A DNA stretch of 64,000 nucleotides from Gossypium raimondii (GCF_025698545.1 NC_068566.1:46231192-46295191), one strand, 5' to 3'; counted from the stretch's first letter, positions 10,165 through 23,613 are shown. Notes: generated from the letters alone by a model not told the origin. Program-made: numbers and translations.

Positions 10165-13100
10165 ATGGACCGGTCTTAGATGAATTTGTCAAGGGTAAGC
10201 AACGGCTATCGAAATGGAGTATAGACGTTTCTAAATTTTGCATTTCAATACGCAAGCCAAGAGAACATGATTCTTTGCCCCTGTAAAAATTGTGTCAACA
10301 TAAACTGGCATTATCGTGAGGTTGTATATGAGCATCTAATTGTTGATGGGTTTGTTCGGGGTTATAAACAATGGTTATTTCATGGAAAATGCCCGCCTAG
10401 TACTTCCTCTTCAAGGATGGATGTAACTTATCCTAATACTGCTTACAATCAGTCTGATAGAGGGGATAACATGGAAGGTATGTTGCGGGATGCATTTAAT
10501 ATGCACAATCATGGTGTCCAGTCATTCCCAGCGGACTTTGTGGCCTCTGATGATTGTAATATTGGTGGAAATGCTTTTACCGAACAGGGAAGTAGTGTAC
10601 GTCATAAAGAGCCGAATGGAGAAGCGGCGAAGTTCTACGCGCTACTTAATGACATGAATGAAGAACTATATGAGGGATCAAATTTTTCAAAAATGTCCTT
10701 CTGTGTTCGTCTTTTTCAATTAAAGTGTTTGGGAGGGTGGACCGGAAACTCGTTGACAATGCTGTTAGAGTTTTTGAGAGAAATGTTTCCGTTTGCAAAA
10801 ATCCCTCGGTCATGCAAAGATATGAAGAAAATGATAAAAGATTTAAGCATTGGGTATAACAAAATCCATAGTTGCCCAAATGACTGCATGTTGTATTGGG
10901 GCGATCGGAGAAGCCAACAGTGCTGTCATGTATGCGGCCACTCCCGTTGGATAAGTAGAAACACAGAAGATGGGAACGATGATGAAAATAATGCACAGTC
11001 ACGGAAGAAGCCAGTCAAGATTTTGCGGTATTTTTTGTTGATACCAAGGCTTCAAAGGCTTTTCATGTCGTCGAAGACAGCAGAGTCAATGACGTGGTAT
11101 CATGATGGACGAACCGATGATGGATTACTAAGGCATCCGGCAGATTCTTTAGCTTGGAAATCATTTGACAATAAATTTCCAAGCTTCGCAAGCGATCCTA
11201 GGAGTGTGAGGCTTGGGCTAGCAGCTGATGGATTTAATCCTTTCAAGATCATGAGCACTGCCTACAGTACTTGGCCAGTAGTGCTTGTTCCTTACAATCT
11301 GCCTCCGTGGATTTGCATGAAATAATCTTCCCTTATCTTATCTATGATTATCCCTGTAGAGAAAGGGCCCGTGAATGATATCGACATTTATTTACAGCCA
11401 CTTATTGAAGAGTTAAAACAATTGTGGGCTGGTGTCGAGACATACGATGTGCTGAGAAAGGAGAACTTTAATTTACGTGCAACTTTGATGTGGACCATTA
11501 ATGACTTTCCCGCTTATGCTAATTTATCCAGTTAGAGTACCAAGGGCCGTTATGCGTGTCCTTGTTGTGCTGCACAAACATGTTCGCAATGGTTGTACAA
11601 TGGGAAGAAGTTCTCTTACATAGGGCATCGTCGGTGGTTACCGAAAAATCATAGATTTAGATTTGAGTTCAGATTTGATCTTCAAGAGTTCAGAGAAGCT
11701 CCTTCGCAGACCCCTGGCTCTGAAATCTTGTTCATGTTGGAAGATATGAATTTCATTTATGGGAAGATGAACCAACCACCAAACACGCAAAGAAATAGAA
11801 GATCAAATGATGAAGCTGATGATGACTCTGATGAAGAGGACGATCCTAATGAGGCGGACTTGTGGAAAAAAAAGAAGTATTTTTTTTAGTTGCCTTGTTG
11901 GGAGCATCACCTTTTACGACACAATCTTGATGTTATGCACATTGAAAAAAATGTTTGCGAGAACATTGTGGGTACAATTTTGAATGTCGACGGAAAATCA
12001 AAAGACAATCTTCAGAGTCAACTTGATTTAGTCCAAATGGGAATCCAACCTGATCTTCATCCCAATCCACTTCCAAATGGGAAATATCGGTTGCCGCCTT
12101 CTATTTTTTCAATGTCGAAGACGGAAAAAGAAGTGTTCTGCACGGTGTTGAAGGATATAAAGGTTCCAGATGCGTATGCATCAAATATATCTCGATGTGT
12201 TAGTGTTAAAGATCAAAGATTATATTCGCTAAAATCATATGACTATCACATCTTGATGCAAGATTTACTGCCAGTGGCTCTACGATGTTGTATGTCCAAG
12301 AAGGTGACGTCTTGTATAATTGAACTATCCAACATAATGAAAGCCATTTGTGGCAAAGTTTTGGATGTTCAAGAACTTCAGAAGGTACAGGATCGAGCCG
12401 CTTTGACTTTATGCAACATGGAGAAAATCTTCCCACCTTCCTTCTTCACCATTATGGTTCACTTGATAATCCATCTCCCGCACGAAGCAATTCTTGGCGG
12501 ACCCGTTTTCTATCGATGGATGTATCCCATAGAAAGGTGTTAATTAAAATTTTTAAAATTTTCCTTCATTCACCTCTATGCCTTTAGTTACAACTTTTGA
12601 TAATGTTGTATATTGTGTTTAGGTTCCTATCCAAATTAAAGTCTTACTGCCGCAACAATCGATATCCAGAAGGATCGATTGCTGAATGCTACTTAGCAGA
12701 GGAATGTATGACCTTCTGCTCAATATATTTGGAAGATGTTGAAACAATGTTAAACAGACCAAATAGGAATGCTGGACTCACGGACCATAACTTAGCCGAT
12801 ACTTATTTGTTCCAAAGTTTTGGAGAACCAATCGGCAAAGTTGAAATTACAGAATTAGATCATTTATCGTGGGTACAAGAACATCGATATGTTCTGTTTC
12901 ACCACGAATCATTGGAACCTTTACGGAAGTAAGTTCTACAAATTTGTTAAATATTTATCAAACTAATAACTGTTTATCTTCTAACAAAGTGAACATTTTT
13001 TTAACATAGTGAGTACAAAAATATTGAGATCTCGTTCGCGCTCCCGAAGAACACAACATCGAGATATCAATAAGTTGTTTACAGAATCTTTTTATGAATG

Positions 13101-13846
13101 GTTAAGCCAAACGGTATGCAGTTGGAGCTTCCGCTTACAAATAATAATGTTTTCTCATAACATTTTTAATTACTCAGTTTACTTTCCATTCAATAGGTTT
13201 GGAGTGGGAAGAACGTAAACGATGAAGTTAAATGGCTCTCCCAAGGTCCAAATCGAGTGGTTAAAAGATATAGTGCGTTCCTCATCAACGGATTCAGATT
13301 TCATACAAAATATCGCGAGAGGTTGAGGAGAATGCAAAATTGTGGAATAGTTGTTAATTCTGCAATTACAAGTTATGCTAGTGCTAGGGACAATAATCCT
13401 GTCGAGGGAAATGTGGAATATTTCGGACATCTTACTGACATAATTGAGTTGGATTACTACGGCAAATGGAAAGTTATCTTATTTCGGGTGATTGGGCGAT
13501 GTTAATACAAATTCGTGGAATTAAGCAAGATCAATTTGGTTTTACAATGGTGAACTTTGACCGATTGATTCACACAGGACAACAACTGATAGATGAGCCG
13601 TATGTATTCTCATCTCAAGTCAAACAAGTTTTTTACTCAAAAGATCCAATTGATGAGGGTTGGTATGTTGTACTCCGTAACATCCCTAGAGACTTGTTTG
13701 ACATGGGCAGTGGAAGTAGAGATAACATCGACGACAGATCAGAAACTTTGCCCTTTCCAGAGCAAAACTTAAACGATAATATCCCTAGTACTAGTGCACA
13801 ATTTCAATGGGTTCGTCAGGATACCGATGAAGATATTTACGAATAA
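10165..13846 (+). pseudogene. tnp2-type CACTA transposase, broken
   Basis: The parts appear in family order. A transposase-associated domain opens at the ATG at 10165 (MDRS, then stop codons at 10177 and 10219) and continues with CPCKNCVN and the YEHLIVDGFV-like segment. The Tnp2 catalytic region follows, with LRHPADSLAWKSFD, LAADGFNPF, TWPVVLVPYNLPPW, WTINDFPAYANLS, KGRYACPCC, HNLDVMHIEKNVCENI and FYRWMYPIER. A DUF4218 region runs to about 12930 (CYLAEECMTFCSIYLEDVE). A DUF4216 C-terminal part covers 13370-13680 (ITSYASARDNNPVEGNVEYF, FYSKDPIDEGWYVV). The reading frame is interrupted near 11325, 11533 and 11889 and after 12543; some of these joints may be introns but others are stops or frameshifts. 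In the family this protein cuts the element out. Here it cannot be made whole. Confidence 0.88.
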
Positions 13847-13999
13847 TGATGTAGTAAGATTTTACGATTTTTTAAACTTATATAACTTACATTAGTATTA
13901 AATCTTGGTCTTATTATATATTTCAACTATTTTATATGTGTTGTTATTGTTGTAATTAGTTATTAAGTTTAATTACATTTTATGTGTATTGCAGATAAA

Positions 14000-15776
14000 A
14001 TGCCTAGAAGAAAAATTATAAGGGAAAGCATTGTTCAAAATGATCCAAACTCGATGAAACAAATAGTCTTGAATAATGTGACAAAGAATTGGATCTTCGA
14101 ATGTTCCGATTATACCTGAGGATCCTACGGAAGTTCAAAGTAATTTTACATTTAATTTACATGCGTGTTGACTTATAATTGATTTTTTTTTAAATTCTTA
14201 TATTATAATATACCATTTGTAGGTGAAAATGGTTGGACGCGTAGAGGTCGAGGACGTACGCTACTTAGAGAGTTATACAAGTTAGATCCAGTCGAGCATG
14301 TCAAGGTATGCAGAAACAGTTTTGGTCAGCCTGTTGGATCTGAAGCTCGACTTTTAGCAGGATACATGGGCATTTTAGCACGAAATGTGAATATGTTGCC
14401 TATCAACTACGAGTCATGGCGTCAAATGCCCGATAGCAACAAAAACCAAGCCCTCGATAATATTAAGGTAACAAAATGTTAATGTCATCTGTAATGCTTG
14501 GGAAATAGTTTCATTTATATTTACTTTATTAACTTGTGTTTTTTGTAGGCGAGGTTTGCTTTAGAGGTCTCGGATGCTTATGTAAAGAAGGCATTGGGAA
14601 AAAGATGGAGAGACAATAAAAGTACTTTGAAGAAAAATTATTATAAGACAAAAACAACCCTCGATGAGAAATTGCAAAATGTCCCGCCGGGTATGTTGAG
14701 GTACCAATGGGAAGATGCGGTTAGATTTTGGCATTCTGAGAAAGGCGAGGTATGACGTACTTCCAAACTATTGTAATTATTTTAGTTTATAGTATTTACT
14801 ATTTACGTACTAAAAATTTTATAACGTAGGATCATGAACGAGTTGGAAAAAGCAATGGCAAAGAACAAAAATTCACTCACACACAGTAGGTCGAGAAGTT
14901 TTGCATGTGTAGTGAGGCGGAGGTATTTTAATTTTTAATATTCTCAAATATGTATAACTTTCTATTAAATAATATTTTTACTACTATATTGTAGGAACGG
15001 TCGTCCGGTCAAAAAGTTGGACGCCTTCAACTTTTTGAAATTACACATAAGAAGAAAGATGGATCTGCTATGACTCCTGAAGCTGGTGAAATTATGGTAC
15101 GTTTACTTAATACGATTTGACTTGTTTTAGTTATTTATAGTGTTTATTTTCTAATGGTTTAATTCATTGCTTGTAATGCGACTATTGTTATATTGCATTT
15201 GTTTTTTTTAATATATATTGCGTTCTTTTAGGAAAAACTAAAGGAACAAAAGACGGAGTACGAAGTGATTGCTTCTAGTGATAGTTCTGTTCATCTTGAA
15301 GACATTGATAACTGGATTATTACTGAAGTTTTGGGTCCTGAAAAGTATGGTCGAGTTCGATTTCAAGGATCTTTTATCAACCCAACCCAATATTTTGGAT
15401 CCAGCTCGCACCAATACATGGCTTCGAGGAGTCAATCTCAAGTTGAAGTTCAGAGGTTAAAAGACCAGATGGCTCAGATACAAGCAACCACATTTGAGGT
15501 TCAAAGGAAATATGAAGAACTTCAGCAACTTAAAACAGAGGCGGCAGCGAGGGAAGCAAAGGCTACAGCGAGAGAAGCAGAGGTTGCAGCAAGAGAAGCA
15601 GCGAGAGAAGCAGCGATAGAAGCAGAGGTTCAAAAGAAATATGAAGAACTATAGCTACGACTTCAAAAAGATATGGCATCGAGAGAAGCAGAGCAGAGCA
15701 AAAAGTACGACGAACTTCAACAACAGCTTCAGATTATGATGAAGATGTTTCAGCAGTCGCAACTCCTGTCGTCATA
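14000..15776 (+). pseudogene. Transposase_24 / TnpA-like second CACTA gene, broken
   Basis: The ATG at 14000 opens MPRRKIIRESIVQNDP. Exon-like stretches follow at about 14222-14466 (GRTLLRELYKLDPVEHVKV, NMLPINYESWRQMPD), 14549-14750 (ALGKRWRDNKSTLKKNYY, LRYQWEDAVRFWHSEKGE), 14995-15096 (RLQLFEITHKKKDGSAMTPE) and 15231-15776 (VLGPEKYGRVRFQGS). The order and wording match the Transposase_24 family found beside tnp2 in plant CACTA elements. The C terminus is an Ala/Arg/Glu-rich coiled coil built of AREA-type repeats (about 15535-15640). A stop or frameshift lies near 14085-14119, and in-frame stops at about 14890 and 15652 break the rest. A DNA-binding role on the subterminal repeats is known for TnpA and inferred here. 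Confidence 0.8.
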
Positions 15777-15984
15777 GTGTATGTTGCATAAATATTTTTA
15801 TCATTTTAACTTTTAACGTTTTTGTAAAGAAAAGTATGAATTCACTTTTATTTATATCAATTAATATTATTTGTCATTTAATTTGAAATATTATATAAAT
15901 TTATTGTTTTTGGTTAGTTTAGATCTGGTTGTTTTGATTTGTTGTTGCGGAGGGTGAAAAAATGTAAAATTTTATTTTAAAAAA

Positions 15985-16445
15985 ATCCCAAAATTAGTGG
16001 CGTTTTTTAAAAAAGCGCCGCTAAAAGTCATATCAAATAGTGGCGTTTGTGAAATAAGCGCCGCTAAAGAATACTACTTTTAGCGGTGTTTTTGACCAAG
16101 CGCCGCTATAGAACATTACTTTTAGCAGCGTTTTCTTCCTAAGCGCCGCTAAAGAACATGATCTTTAGCGGCTTTTTTCCTAAGCGCCGCTAAAGAACAT
16201 GATATTTAGCTGCATTTTTTAATAAGCGCCGCTAAAGAAAATAATCTTTAACGGCGTTTATTTCCTTAGCGCCGCTAAAGAACATGATCTTTAGCGGCGT
16301 TTTTTTTCTGTAAGCGCCGCAAAAGTTAGCGACGTTGTCGTTAACGGCATTTTTTGTGGCGCTTCTTCAAGTGCCGCAAATGCCTTTAGTGGCGTTAAGA
16401 AGCGCCGCTAAAGGCCTAAAAAAACGCCGCTAAAAACATGTTCTG
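15985..16445. repeat. CACTA right subterminal repeat array
   Basis: More than a dozen copies of TTTAGCGGCGTTTTT and AAGCGCCGCTAAAGAAC, often in a regular unit of about 45 bases with AACATGATC between them. Unlike the left arm it almost lacks the AACGG-CCGTT motif (one partial copy near 16330). It runs to within 15 bases of the terminal inverted repeat. Confidence 0.85.
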
Positions 16446-16681
16446 GTGTAGTGTATGCTCGTGGTTAGCTCTCTCGTTGGACTTGAATTTCAGCAAGTTA
16501 CAAGTCTACAACTACGTGCTTTAACTTCATTATTTTAGAAAAGTAGACCATTGGCTCGTACTACGTCGTAGTAGGAGTACTATAAATTATGGCCACTTCA
16601 CAAAGAATATTATTGCGTTCTCGGTTGGTTACCTCGTGTTTTCAACTTAAAATTTCTTGGTTTTCCTCAAGAAGGAAGAAG

Positions 16682-18370
16682 ATGTTGCAAATAGCTTTCA
16701 TTTCGATTCATGGTCATTGATTGCTAGCCACCGAAAGATGGAATGTTGTTCCCGTAGCTTTGTCATTTTGGTAGCCATATTGGGCATTTCATTGTGGCAC
16801 GATGGACCATAAGAAAGCCAAAGAAAGACATCGCCCCATTACCACGGGTCCCCGTGGGTTGCCAATAGTGGGATATCTTCCATATCTTGAACCGATAATC
16901 TTCACTTAGTGTTTACTGATTTGGCTGCGACTTACGGTCCCATCTACAAGCTTTGGCTCGAAACAAATTATGTGTAGTCATTAGCTCGGCACCACTAGCG
17001 AAAGAAGTGGTTCGTGACAACGACATCACATTTTCGGAGAGGATCCTCCGTTTGTGCAAAGATTATTACCTTTGGCCTCAATGATATTGTATTTGATTCT
17101 TACAGAGTCAGTTGGAGAATGAAGAGAAAAGTGCTTTGATACGTGAAATGCTTAGCCATAGTAGCATTAAAGCTTGTTATGGTCTAAGGAGGAACAAGTG
17201 CTTAAAGGCGTACAAAATGTTGCTCAAAGTCTTTGGCAAGCCGCTTGATTTTGGTGAAACGGCATTTTAACATCAATCAATGCGATGATGAGCATCTTTG
17301 TGGGGTGGCAAACAGGAGGAGAGCGAAAAGGGCCGACGTTTGGGGCCAATTTCGAGATCTCATAACCGAAATAATGGTGATACTTGGAAAACCAAACGTT
17401 TCTGATATTTTCCCGGTGCTTGCAAGGTTTGACATACAGGGATTGGAGAAGGAGATGACTAAAATCGTTAATTCTTTCGATAAGCTTTTCAACTCTATGA
17501 TTGAAGAAAGAGAGAACTTTAGCAACAAATTGTGCAAAGAAGATGGAAACACTGAAGCAAAAGACTTCTTGCAGCTTCTTTTGGACCTCAAGCAGAAGAA
17601 CGATAGCGGAATATCGATAACAATGAATTAAGTCAAGGCCTTGCTCTTGGTAAGCTTCTTCATCTATCATACTGCATAGATCATCTTTCTTTTTTATTAC
17701 CTTATTTTCTTGGGATGCTAATAAGTTTTTTTTTAATCAGGACATTGTGGTGGGTGGAACTGATACAACATCAACCATGATGGAATGGACAATGGCTGAA
17801 CTAATTGCAAATCCTGAAGCAATGAAAAAGGTGAAGCAAGAAATAGACGATGTTGTCGGTTCGGATGCCGCCGTCGATGAGACTCACTTGCCTAAGTTGC
17901 GCTATCTAGATACTGCAGTAAAGGAGGCCTTCCGATTGCACCCACCGTTGCCACTCCTTGTACCCCGTTGCCCGGGCGACTTAAGCAACGTTGGTGGCTA
18001 TAGCGTACCAAAGGGCACCAGGGTCTTCTTAAACATTTGGTGTATTCAGAGGGATCCACAGCTTTGGGAAAATCCTTTAGAATTCAAGCCTGAGAGGTTC
18101 TTGACTGATCATGAGAAGCTCGATTATTTAGGAAACGATTCCCGTTACATGCCGTTTGGTTCTGGAAGGAGAATGTGTGCCGGAGTATCTCTCGGTGAAA
18201 AGATGTTGTATTCCTCCTTGGCGGCAATGATCCATGCTTATGATTGGAAGTTGGCCGACGGTGAAGAAAATGACTTGATTGGCTTATTTGGAATTATTAT
18301 GAAGAAAAAGAAGCCTTTAATTCTTGTTCCTACACCAAGACCATCAAATCTCCAGCACTATATGAAGTAA
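16682..18370 (+). pseudogene. CYP706B1-like: CYP706B1-like cytochrome P450 pseudogene
   Basis: Exon 2 (17741-18370) is open and shows all P450 landmarks: the I-helix oxygen site GGTDTTS, the K-helix ExxR as EAFR, PERF, and the haem Cys in FGSGRRMCAG. Exon 1 (about 16682-17649, GT at 17650, AG at 17739-17740) is ruined. The start MLQIAFIS can still be read, followed by a stop, and later pieces such as FTDLAATYGPIYKLW, AKEVVRDNDITFSER and DVWGQFRDLITEIMVILG appear in changing frames. From memory the wording is nearly that of cotton CYP706B1, the (+)-delta-cadinene 8-hydroxylase of the gossypol pathway; CYP706 family membership is safe, the exact orthology is not checked. The last exon has hardly drifted, so loss looks recent. 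Confidence 0.85.
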
Positions 18371-19031
18371 CTTTACTATTGTATTTCTTTTATACCACTT
18401 TATTTCCTCTTTGTCATGTTTAGGCAACAATTCTAAGTAATAAGTTTGGCTATATGGTGAAGAATAATGTGTTTATTATACATCATAAGCAATGAGCTCT
18501 TTCCCGACGCTACAGCAATACAATGATACTGTGTATTAAGTGAAATCAACAAATCTTTTATTCTAAAATGCATTTTTGTGCTCAAGATTTTGAATTTGCT
18601 TAAATTCTTACTATTCAGCTCGATTACAGAAAATTAGGTACAATATCTAAATTGCCCATATCCTCATAAGTTCTCAGCTAGTTGCCCTATAAAGGACAGG
18701 CGTGATGGTGATCTCAGTGTGCATCGAAAACCTACAGGCGAACGTGAACTGGAGGTGGTTTCGTGGTAAATGTCAAAGCTATGGAAAGTTACTGGATGCT
18801 TTCTTACCTCAAAAGAGAAGTGAAAGGAGTTTATAAGGTTTAACCACAGTTACAATTAAAGAAAACCAAATCCTTTCCTCTTCTCTACATTAGGGACCTC
18901 TCCATGCCAGTACGAAATCTCAGATCACATATTAAAATGATAAACTAGATCAAATCTAAGACAATCACTCATCTACTAGAGAATGAATAAGACCTTATAG
19001 CTGCTCAAGACATCTGTTTCATGACACTCAG
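18371..19031. other. Region between CYP706 pseudogene and LINE fragment
   Basis: Contains the presumed old 3' end of the P450 (AT-rich to about 18560). After it comes a less AT-rich stretch (18650-19030) that could be the 3' trailer of the LINE-type fragment, read on the minus strand. No coding exon recognised. Confidence 0.4.
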
Positions 19032-19111
19032 CTAGGATGATGGATGTTTTGCCTCTGTCCCCACAACCTCTTGAACCACCGTCGGAGCTTCTTCGATCCA
19101 CCAGACATCAT
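19032..19111 (-). mobile_element. C-terminal tail of a LINE-type RNase H-like ORF, cut by the copia insertion
   Basis: The minus strand ends in WIEEAPTVVQEVVGTEAKHP and a stop at 19032. That ending is typical of plant reverse-transcriptase-like RNase H (RVT_3) proteins. The rest of this domain continues on the other side of the copia element (24122-24890). The 5-bp repeat ATCAT at 19107-19111 and 24117-24121 marks the insertion point. Confidence 0.55.
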
Positions 19112-19614
19112 TGTAGGAACAATGGCAGCAGCAAACATCAAACAAAGTTACAATACAGTGTTTGCAAGACTGAAGCAACAAGAATCGAAGCAAAGAAAAA
19201 GCAAAGCAAAGCAAAAATGAACAAAATTGAATACTCAAAGAAAGTTGTAATCGAACATTACATTTTCATTCAAAATTTGAAATAAAAGGAGTTACAATTT
19301 GTTCATTTGACAGATTACCTACTAATCTAATCGCCTCCACTAATTTACAACCAATGTAAGCTTAAGTCAAATACAAAATGAGTGACATATCGCTTTTACA
19401 TCACCTATCTAATCACTAACTTAATCTTACTAACTATTAAAGCTAGTTGCAATTAAACCGAACTAAATTACAACAAAACAAAACAAGAATGCCGGTTGCT
19501 TCATTTGGTCCAAAACCATTCGTGCGCACCAAGCAAAATGAGTGAGCTCGATAGTCACGATCTCGATAGTAGCATGCTTCGGCTCCATGTTGCATTGCGA
19601 TCCGACTTTCAACA
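19112..19614 (-). repeat. 3' LTR of the copia fossil
   Basis: 503 bp, TG...CA ends, aligned through its whole length with 23614-24116. Flanked on the left by ATCAT, one half of the target duplication. Confidence 0.92.
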
Positions 19615-22600
19615 CTCCTCCTTGGACCAGATGCAACACATTCCAATTGCACTTCTCAAAGATTCAAATCGAAAGACCTCTAAGGGCTTGGTCATTATGT
19701 CGACCAATTGTGCCCTCGAGTCGCAATGCACAAGGCTGACTTCCTTTGCTTGTTCAGACTCTCTAACAAAATGCAGTTTGATTTTAAAATGCTTAGTCTT
19801 ACCATGGAACACAGGGTTCTTGGCTATTGCAACTGCAGACTGATTATCCACCCAAATTTCAGTTGCTTCATCTTGAGTTTCATTAAGGTCATGAAGCAGC
19901 TTCTTTAGCCAAATGGCTCGATTAATCGCTCCTCGCTGCAGAATGTACTCGCTTCACCGTGGATCGAGCAACAGCTTCTTGCTTTTGAACTCCAAAGAAA
20001 ACACCCCGATCCAAGTGTAAAGAAGTATCTTGAGGTACTCTTCATGTCATCAAGGGATCCTGCCCAGTCACTGTCAGAGTAACCTTCTAGTTTCAGTTGG
20101 TTCCCACTTTCAAACATTACACCAAAACTAGCAGTGCCCTTGATGTATCTAAGGACCCTCTTTGCTGCTTTCAAATGTGCTTCATTGCAACAATGCATGA
20201 ATCTCGATAACAGGCTGACACCAAACATGATGTCTGGCCTGGTTGCTGTTAGATACAACAGACAACCAACTAGGCTTCGATAGTGCCTCTCATCAACCCT
20301 CTACTTATCACTACTGCTAGTCAGCTTTTCTCCTTGAGCCACTAGTGTGCTGACTGCTTTACAGTTATGCATGCAAAATTTGTCTAGGATCTTCAAAGCA
20401 AATGAGTGTTGGCTGATGAAGATACCTCGATCAGACTGGTGCACTTCCATGCCAAGGAAGTAAGTCATGATCCCCAAATCTGTCATCTCAAACACTTGTC
20501 GATTTGGACCTTGAACTCATCAATGAGCTCAACTTTGCTCCTGTCACAAGTAAATCATCTACATACAAGGAGACAATCAGCAAGGTTTCATGTTCTGACC
20601 TTTTAACATACAGGGTAGGTTCACTAAGACTCTTCACAAATCCAAGATTGGTCAGGTAAGCATCAACTCTGTCATACCAGGCCCTTGGTGCCTGTTTCAG
20701 ACCATAGAGGGCCTTTCTCAACTTGTACACTTTGTCTTCATGTCCAACAACTTCAAAACCTTCAGGTTGCTCGATGAAGATCTCTTCCTTGAGAAAACCA
20801 TTCAGAAATGCTGATTTGACATCCAATTGGTGAACTCTCCACTGCTTCTGAGCTGCTAAAGCAAACAGCAGCTTAATTGTATCCAGTCTTGCCACTGGAG
20901 CAAAAGTCTCTAGGTAGTCAACACCATATTCTTGATCAGTAGCCCTTCACCACAAGCCCGGCCTTGTGCTTGTTCGATGAGCCATCAAGATTGTACTTGG
21001 CCCGTACACCCATTTAACTCCTATGACCCTCTTGTGTTCGTGCGCTCACCAACTCCCAAGTCGATTTTTGTTGATCATTTCCAACTCGACTTCCATAGCT
21101 TTCATCCACTTCATTCTTAGCACCTCTTCAAAGTCTGAAGGTTCAATCACAAAGAACATTGCACCTCTGATAGACATCAGCCAAAGTTCTAGTGCCCCTC
21201 ACTGGTATGTCATCTACAACATCTTCTCCTGGTCCCTCTTCTATGGGTTCAGCAACCAAGTCCAACTGGTCCATTTCAGACATGTCAGCTTCAACACCAT
21301 TCCAATTCCACACTTTTTCCTCATCAAACTTTACATCCCTGTTGACTAAGACCTTCTTTGCTGTAGGATCATACACTCTATAGCCCTTCTTGTTGCTGCT
21401 GTAGCCAACAAAGATTCCTGGAGTTGCTCTGCTCTCAAGCTTGGTCCTTTTCTCTACTGGAATAAGTGCATAACATACACAGCCAAACACTTTTAAGTGT
21501 GTTACCACAGGTTTGACTCCATGCCAAGCTTCAAAAGGAGTTTTATCCTTGACTGCTCGAGTTGGCGATCTGCTGAGCAGATACTGCTGAGGTGTTGATC
21601 GCCTCACCAAAACTGCTTCAAGCTTGCCTTGAAACAAGAGGCATCTGGCCATGTTCAGCACAGTCCTATTCTTTCTCTCACAGACTCCATTCTGTTGAGG
21701 AGTATAGATATTGTGGTGATGGTGAATCCCAAGATCACACAAAGCTTCAAATCTCTCGACACATATTCAGAGCCATTATCATCCTCAAGGCTCTAATTTT
21801 GCAACTGACCGATTTTCAAAGATAAGCCTTGAATTTGCGAAGGCTTCAAACACTTCGACTTTAGCTTCAAGAAGTAGACCCAGACAACCTTGTTAAATCA
21901 TCTATAAACAGGCAAAGTACTGTTCTCACCGATTGAGGTGTTCTCATAGGGCCACAAACATCGAGTGCACCAATTGAGCTTGTTTTGAGCTCTCCAAGCA
22001 CTGTCGTGAGAAAAGGTAGTCTAGCTTGCTTACCAAGTCGACAAACCTCACAAACATTCCCACTAACCTCAATTTTGAAATGTCATCAACTAAATTCAGC
22101 CTATGTAGCAAATCAAGAGATCTAAAATTGGCATGGCCTAGTCTCTTATGCCACAAATCGGTGTTATCGTAAAAGGTGTATGCCTTTCTTTCTACTTGGC
22201 TAACATCCAACATGAAGCATCTATCACCATAGAGACCGAGATTAACTCTAGACCATTCATGTCTTGAACAAGACAACAACCATCCTTGAAAACTAATGTA
22301 TAGCCCTTTTCAACTAATTGGCCTACACTAAGCAAATTCGGTCTAAATCGGTACAAAAGCACATCCGTGATCGACTTGTTACTCGAACCGAGCTAACCAA
22401 AGACACCGCCCCCTTGCCCTTAGCCTCAATCACTTGCCATCTCCAATTCTAATCCTCGAGTGGAAGCTTACATCTCAGGCCCTTGAACGACCTTCTCGCC
22501 TGCCGCCATATGGTGTGAGCAACCACCGCCTAGTAGCCAATCATTGCGGCCTTGGTTGTGCCAACAAAGCAAGTTGTTTGTGAACACATGCTCCTCCCGA

Positions 22601-23613
22601 GCTTGAATGTCCTCAAGCAGTCTAGCTTGTTGCAGAGCGCCTTCATTGGTTTGCCCTTGCACACCTTCTCCACATGGCCAAACCGCTTGCACTTTCTACA
22701 TCAATATCCGCCTAAACCAAAGAATACTTTTCTCGAATGTGTTGTCTTCTTGCAATGAACACATGGTGGGAACACCCTTTTGCTTCATCTTTTCCGACTT
22801 GACCCTTCTATTATGCCAGGCTTCTTGCCTTTTGCACTCACACTCGAGCCTTCACTGGCTTTAGCCTGGAAAGCAGCTTCAGGATTCTCCTCCTGCCTAT
22901 TTGCCCTCCTTTGCTCAAGTGCATACAGGGAGTTTATCAGTTCAGACAATGAAATGGCTGATAAGTCCCTCGAGTGAAGAGATTTTTGACTCAAATTTCT
23001 CAGGGAGAGTTGTAATGACCTTTTCAACAACTCTGCTCTCTGTGAAGTCCACTCCCAGGAGCCTAATGCTGTTGACAATGGCCATTATCCTGTCTGAGTA
23101 CTGCTTGATGGTCTCAGACTCCTTCATCCTCAAATTCTCAAAGTCTCTCCTGAGGTTAATCACTTGCTGTTGCCTTGTCTTATCAGTCCCCATGAACTCC
23201 TCCTTCAGCTTCTCCCAAGCCTGCTTTGGTGAGTCACAGGCCATGATGCGAGTAAAAATCACATCAGAGACTCCATTTTGCAAGCAGGCCATAGCCTTAT
23301 GCTTCTTGGCTCGCTCCTCAGTATGTTGCCTCATCTGTGCAATGGTGGGATTGGCTCTTAATGGAGGTGGTTCAGCATCATTCTCGATCACACTCCAAAG
23401 ATCATGTGCCTGGAGATAAGTCTTCATTTTAACTATCCAAATGTGATAGTTTTCACCAGTGAACACTGGTGGAGGTGGTGGAGTGAAACTCATTCTGCTA
23501 AACTGATTTTAAGTGCTTCGATCCTTTCTGATTTTAAGCTTTGCTGATGGTTTTGATTTAAACTCAACAAAGTACAAAAATGGCCTCTCAAAGATTCGGC
23601 TCATGATACCATT

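Larger units (their letters stand above)
5246..16453 (+). mobile_element. CACTA (En/Spm) DNA transposon, full length, 11.2 kb
   Basis: The element begins CACTACACCA and ends TGGTGTAGTG, a perfect 10-bp terminal inverted repeat of the CACTA type. It is flanked on both sides by the 3-bp target duplication TAT (5243-5245 and 16454-16456). Both ends carry long arrays of short GC-rich motifs (AGCGGCGTTTTT and AAGCGCCGCTAA), as expected for transposase-binding subterminal repeats. Inside are a tnp2-type transposase (10165-13846) and a second gene of the Transposase_24/TnpA type (14000-15776), both plus strand and both broken. With intact ends and dead genes it is non-autonomous now but could in principle be moved by a related transposase. 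It lies 226 bases upstream of the CYP706 pseudogene start. Confidence 0.93.
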
